A DNA stretch of 64,000 nucleotides, from contig CM019702.1 of assembly GCA_009760885.1 (NCBI GenBank), positions 47,539,925 to 47,603,924 on the forward strand, read 5' to 3'. The translations under genes and the position numbers were made by a program. This document shows positions 63,603 through 64,000 of the stretch, one piece after another. The DNA is from Achatina immaculata. Its lineage: Eukaryota > Mollusca > Gastropoda > Stylommatophora > Achatinidae. Every line of letters begins with the position of its first letter. The first letter of the stretch is position 1. Below the pieces are notes generated by a model. That model worked only from the letters and a program-made list of their open reading frames with translations. It did not search any database and was not told the origin of the DNA.

Positions 63603-63930
63603 AGACGCTGTCCGATGAGGCAATCAGCAACTCATATCTGATATGCTAGGGTCAGGGTTAGCAACCCATAGCTGACCAAGACCTTGTCCCAACTCTCCTT
63701 TGGTACCCCCTAGTCTGGTTAACTGGGCATGGATCGCCATAGTCACCATGGTGGTGGAGTCTGCTAAAGAAGCATTGCAAACCCCCCTGCTTTTTAGCTG
63801 TACTCCGGCACTGAAAAAAGTAGCCGCCATAACCCGCTCCCGCGCCGATACGATGCTGTACCCCAACACCTTCACAGCATCGACTGCGAAGAACACCAGC
63901 ACGCAGTTGCAGGGAGATAGTAGAAGTACA
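63603..63930 (+). repeat. Dispersed repeat M, copy 9, well preserved
   Basis: Order: GACGCTGTCCGATGAGGCAATCAG, TATGCTAGGGTCAGGGTTAGC, CATAGCTGACCAAGACC, CCATGGTGGTGGAGTCTGC, CTGCTTTTTAGCTGTACTCCGG, GATACGATGCTGTACCCC, TTCACAGCATCGACTGCGAAG, CAGTTGCAGGGAGATAGTAGAAG. Together with the copy at 44.9 kb this defines both ends of the family. Opposite orientation to the neighbour at 63150-63420. Confidence 0.88.
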
Positions 63931-64000
63931 AGTTAAAGTTAGTCACCCCGTGGTTAATCTTAATGAGACTCCTGCCACTGGAGTCCGGCAGGTAGACACC

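Overview
The window looks like intergenic or intronic DNA of an animal. The lineage is probably lophotrochozoan, perhaps a mollusc; this is inferred only from the mix of RTE-type and I-type LINEs, tRNA-headed SINEs, mariner and hAT elements, and I cannot name a species. I found no convincing multi-exon host gene, no rRNA and no functional tRNA. Nearly every protein-like reading frame is a decayed piece of a transposon, and most of the rest are products of simple repeats.

Labels used below are mine. RTE-A: LINE whose 3' end is a (TGAC/TGAA)n tail. RTE-B: LINE with (ATG)n tail. RTE-C: LINE whose ORF ends in ...PCALGT, with (TA)n or (GA)n tail. LINE-R: I-type LINEs with an RNase H domain. MOD: a 0.9-1.5 kb GC-richer modular repeat with (GAA)n tail. 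M: a ~350 bp dispersed repeat. S: a tRNA-headed SINE. N: a short repeat with AATAAA and a (GTTC)n tail.

Layout. 0.9-5 kb: an M copy split by RTE-A, an RTE-A/RTE-B junction, and an RNase H LINE whose coding region has expanded into a 92-bp tandem array and was then split by MOD copy 1. 5.8-10.1 kb: SINE S1, a 19-bp array, two RTE-B copies (one with a clear target-site duplication), and an M copy with a nine-fold 34-bp expansion. 10.4-17 kb: a 37-bp array, RTE fragments, (CAA)n and ~32-bp arrays, and a reverse-oriented RTE-B. 17-26.3 kb: an RNase H LINE, a hAT-like element, RTE-A tails, three SINEs (one split by a LINE). 26.3-31.7 kb: LINE tails, M, an internally deleted mariner with ~75-bp TIRs, MOD copy 2, a 45-bp array. 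32.4-38.8 kb: the longest LINE (endonuclease to RT), a reverse-oriented RNase H LINE, a hAT-like element with RTE-A inside. 39-49.5 kb: MOD copy 3, the longest RTE-A, 60-bp and 12-bp arrays, N repeats. 50-64 kb: LINE 3' ends, a full-length but broken mariner, MOD copy 4 splitting an RTE-B, and two M copies.

Main result: MOD is a coherent retroposed family. All four copies are flanked by 10-12 bp target-site duplications, one is 5'-truncated, each ends in a (GAA)n tail, and their internal modules differ in copy number. Their terminal GCGAACGAAGAAG matches the 3' end of the RNase H LINE at 17.3-18.2 kb, which suggests that LINE supplied the machinery. I do not recognise MOD as a named family, but I could not search databases.
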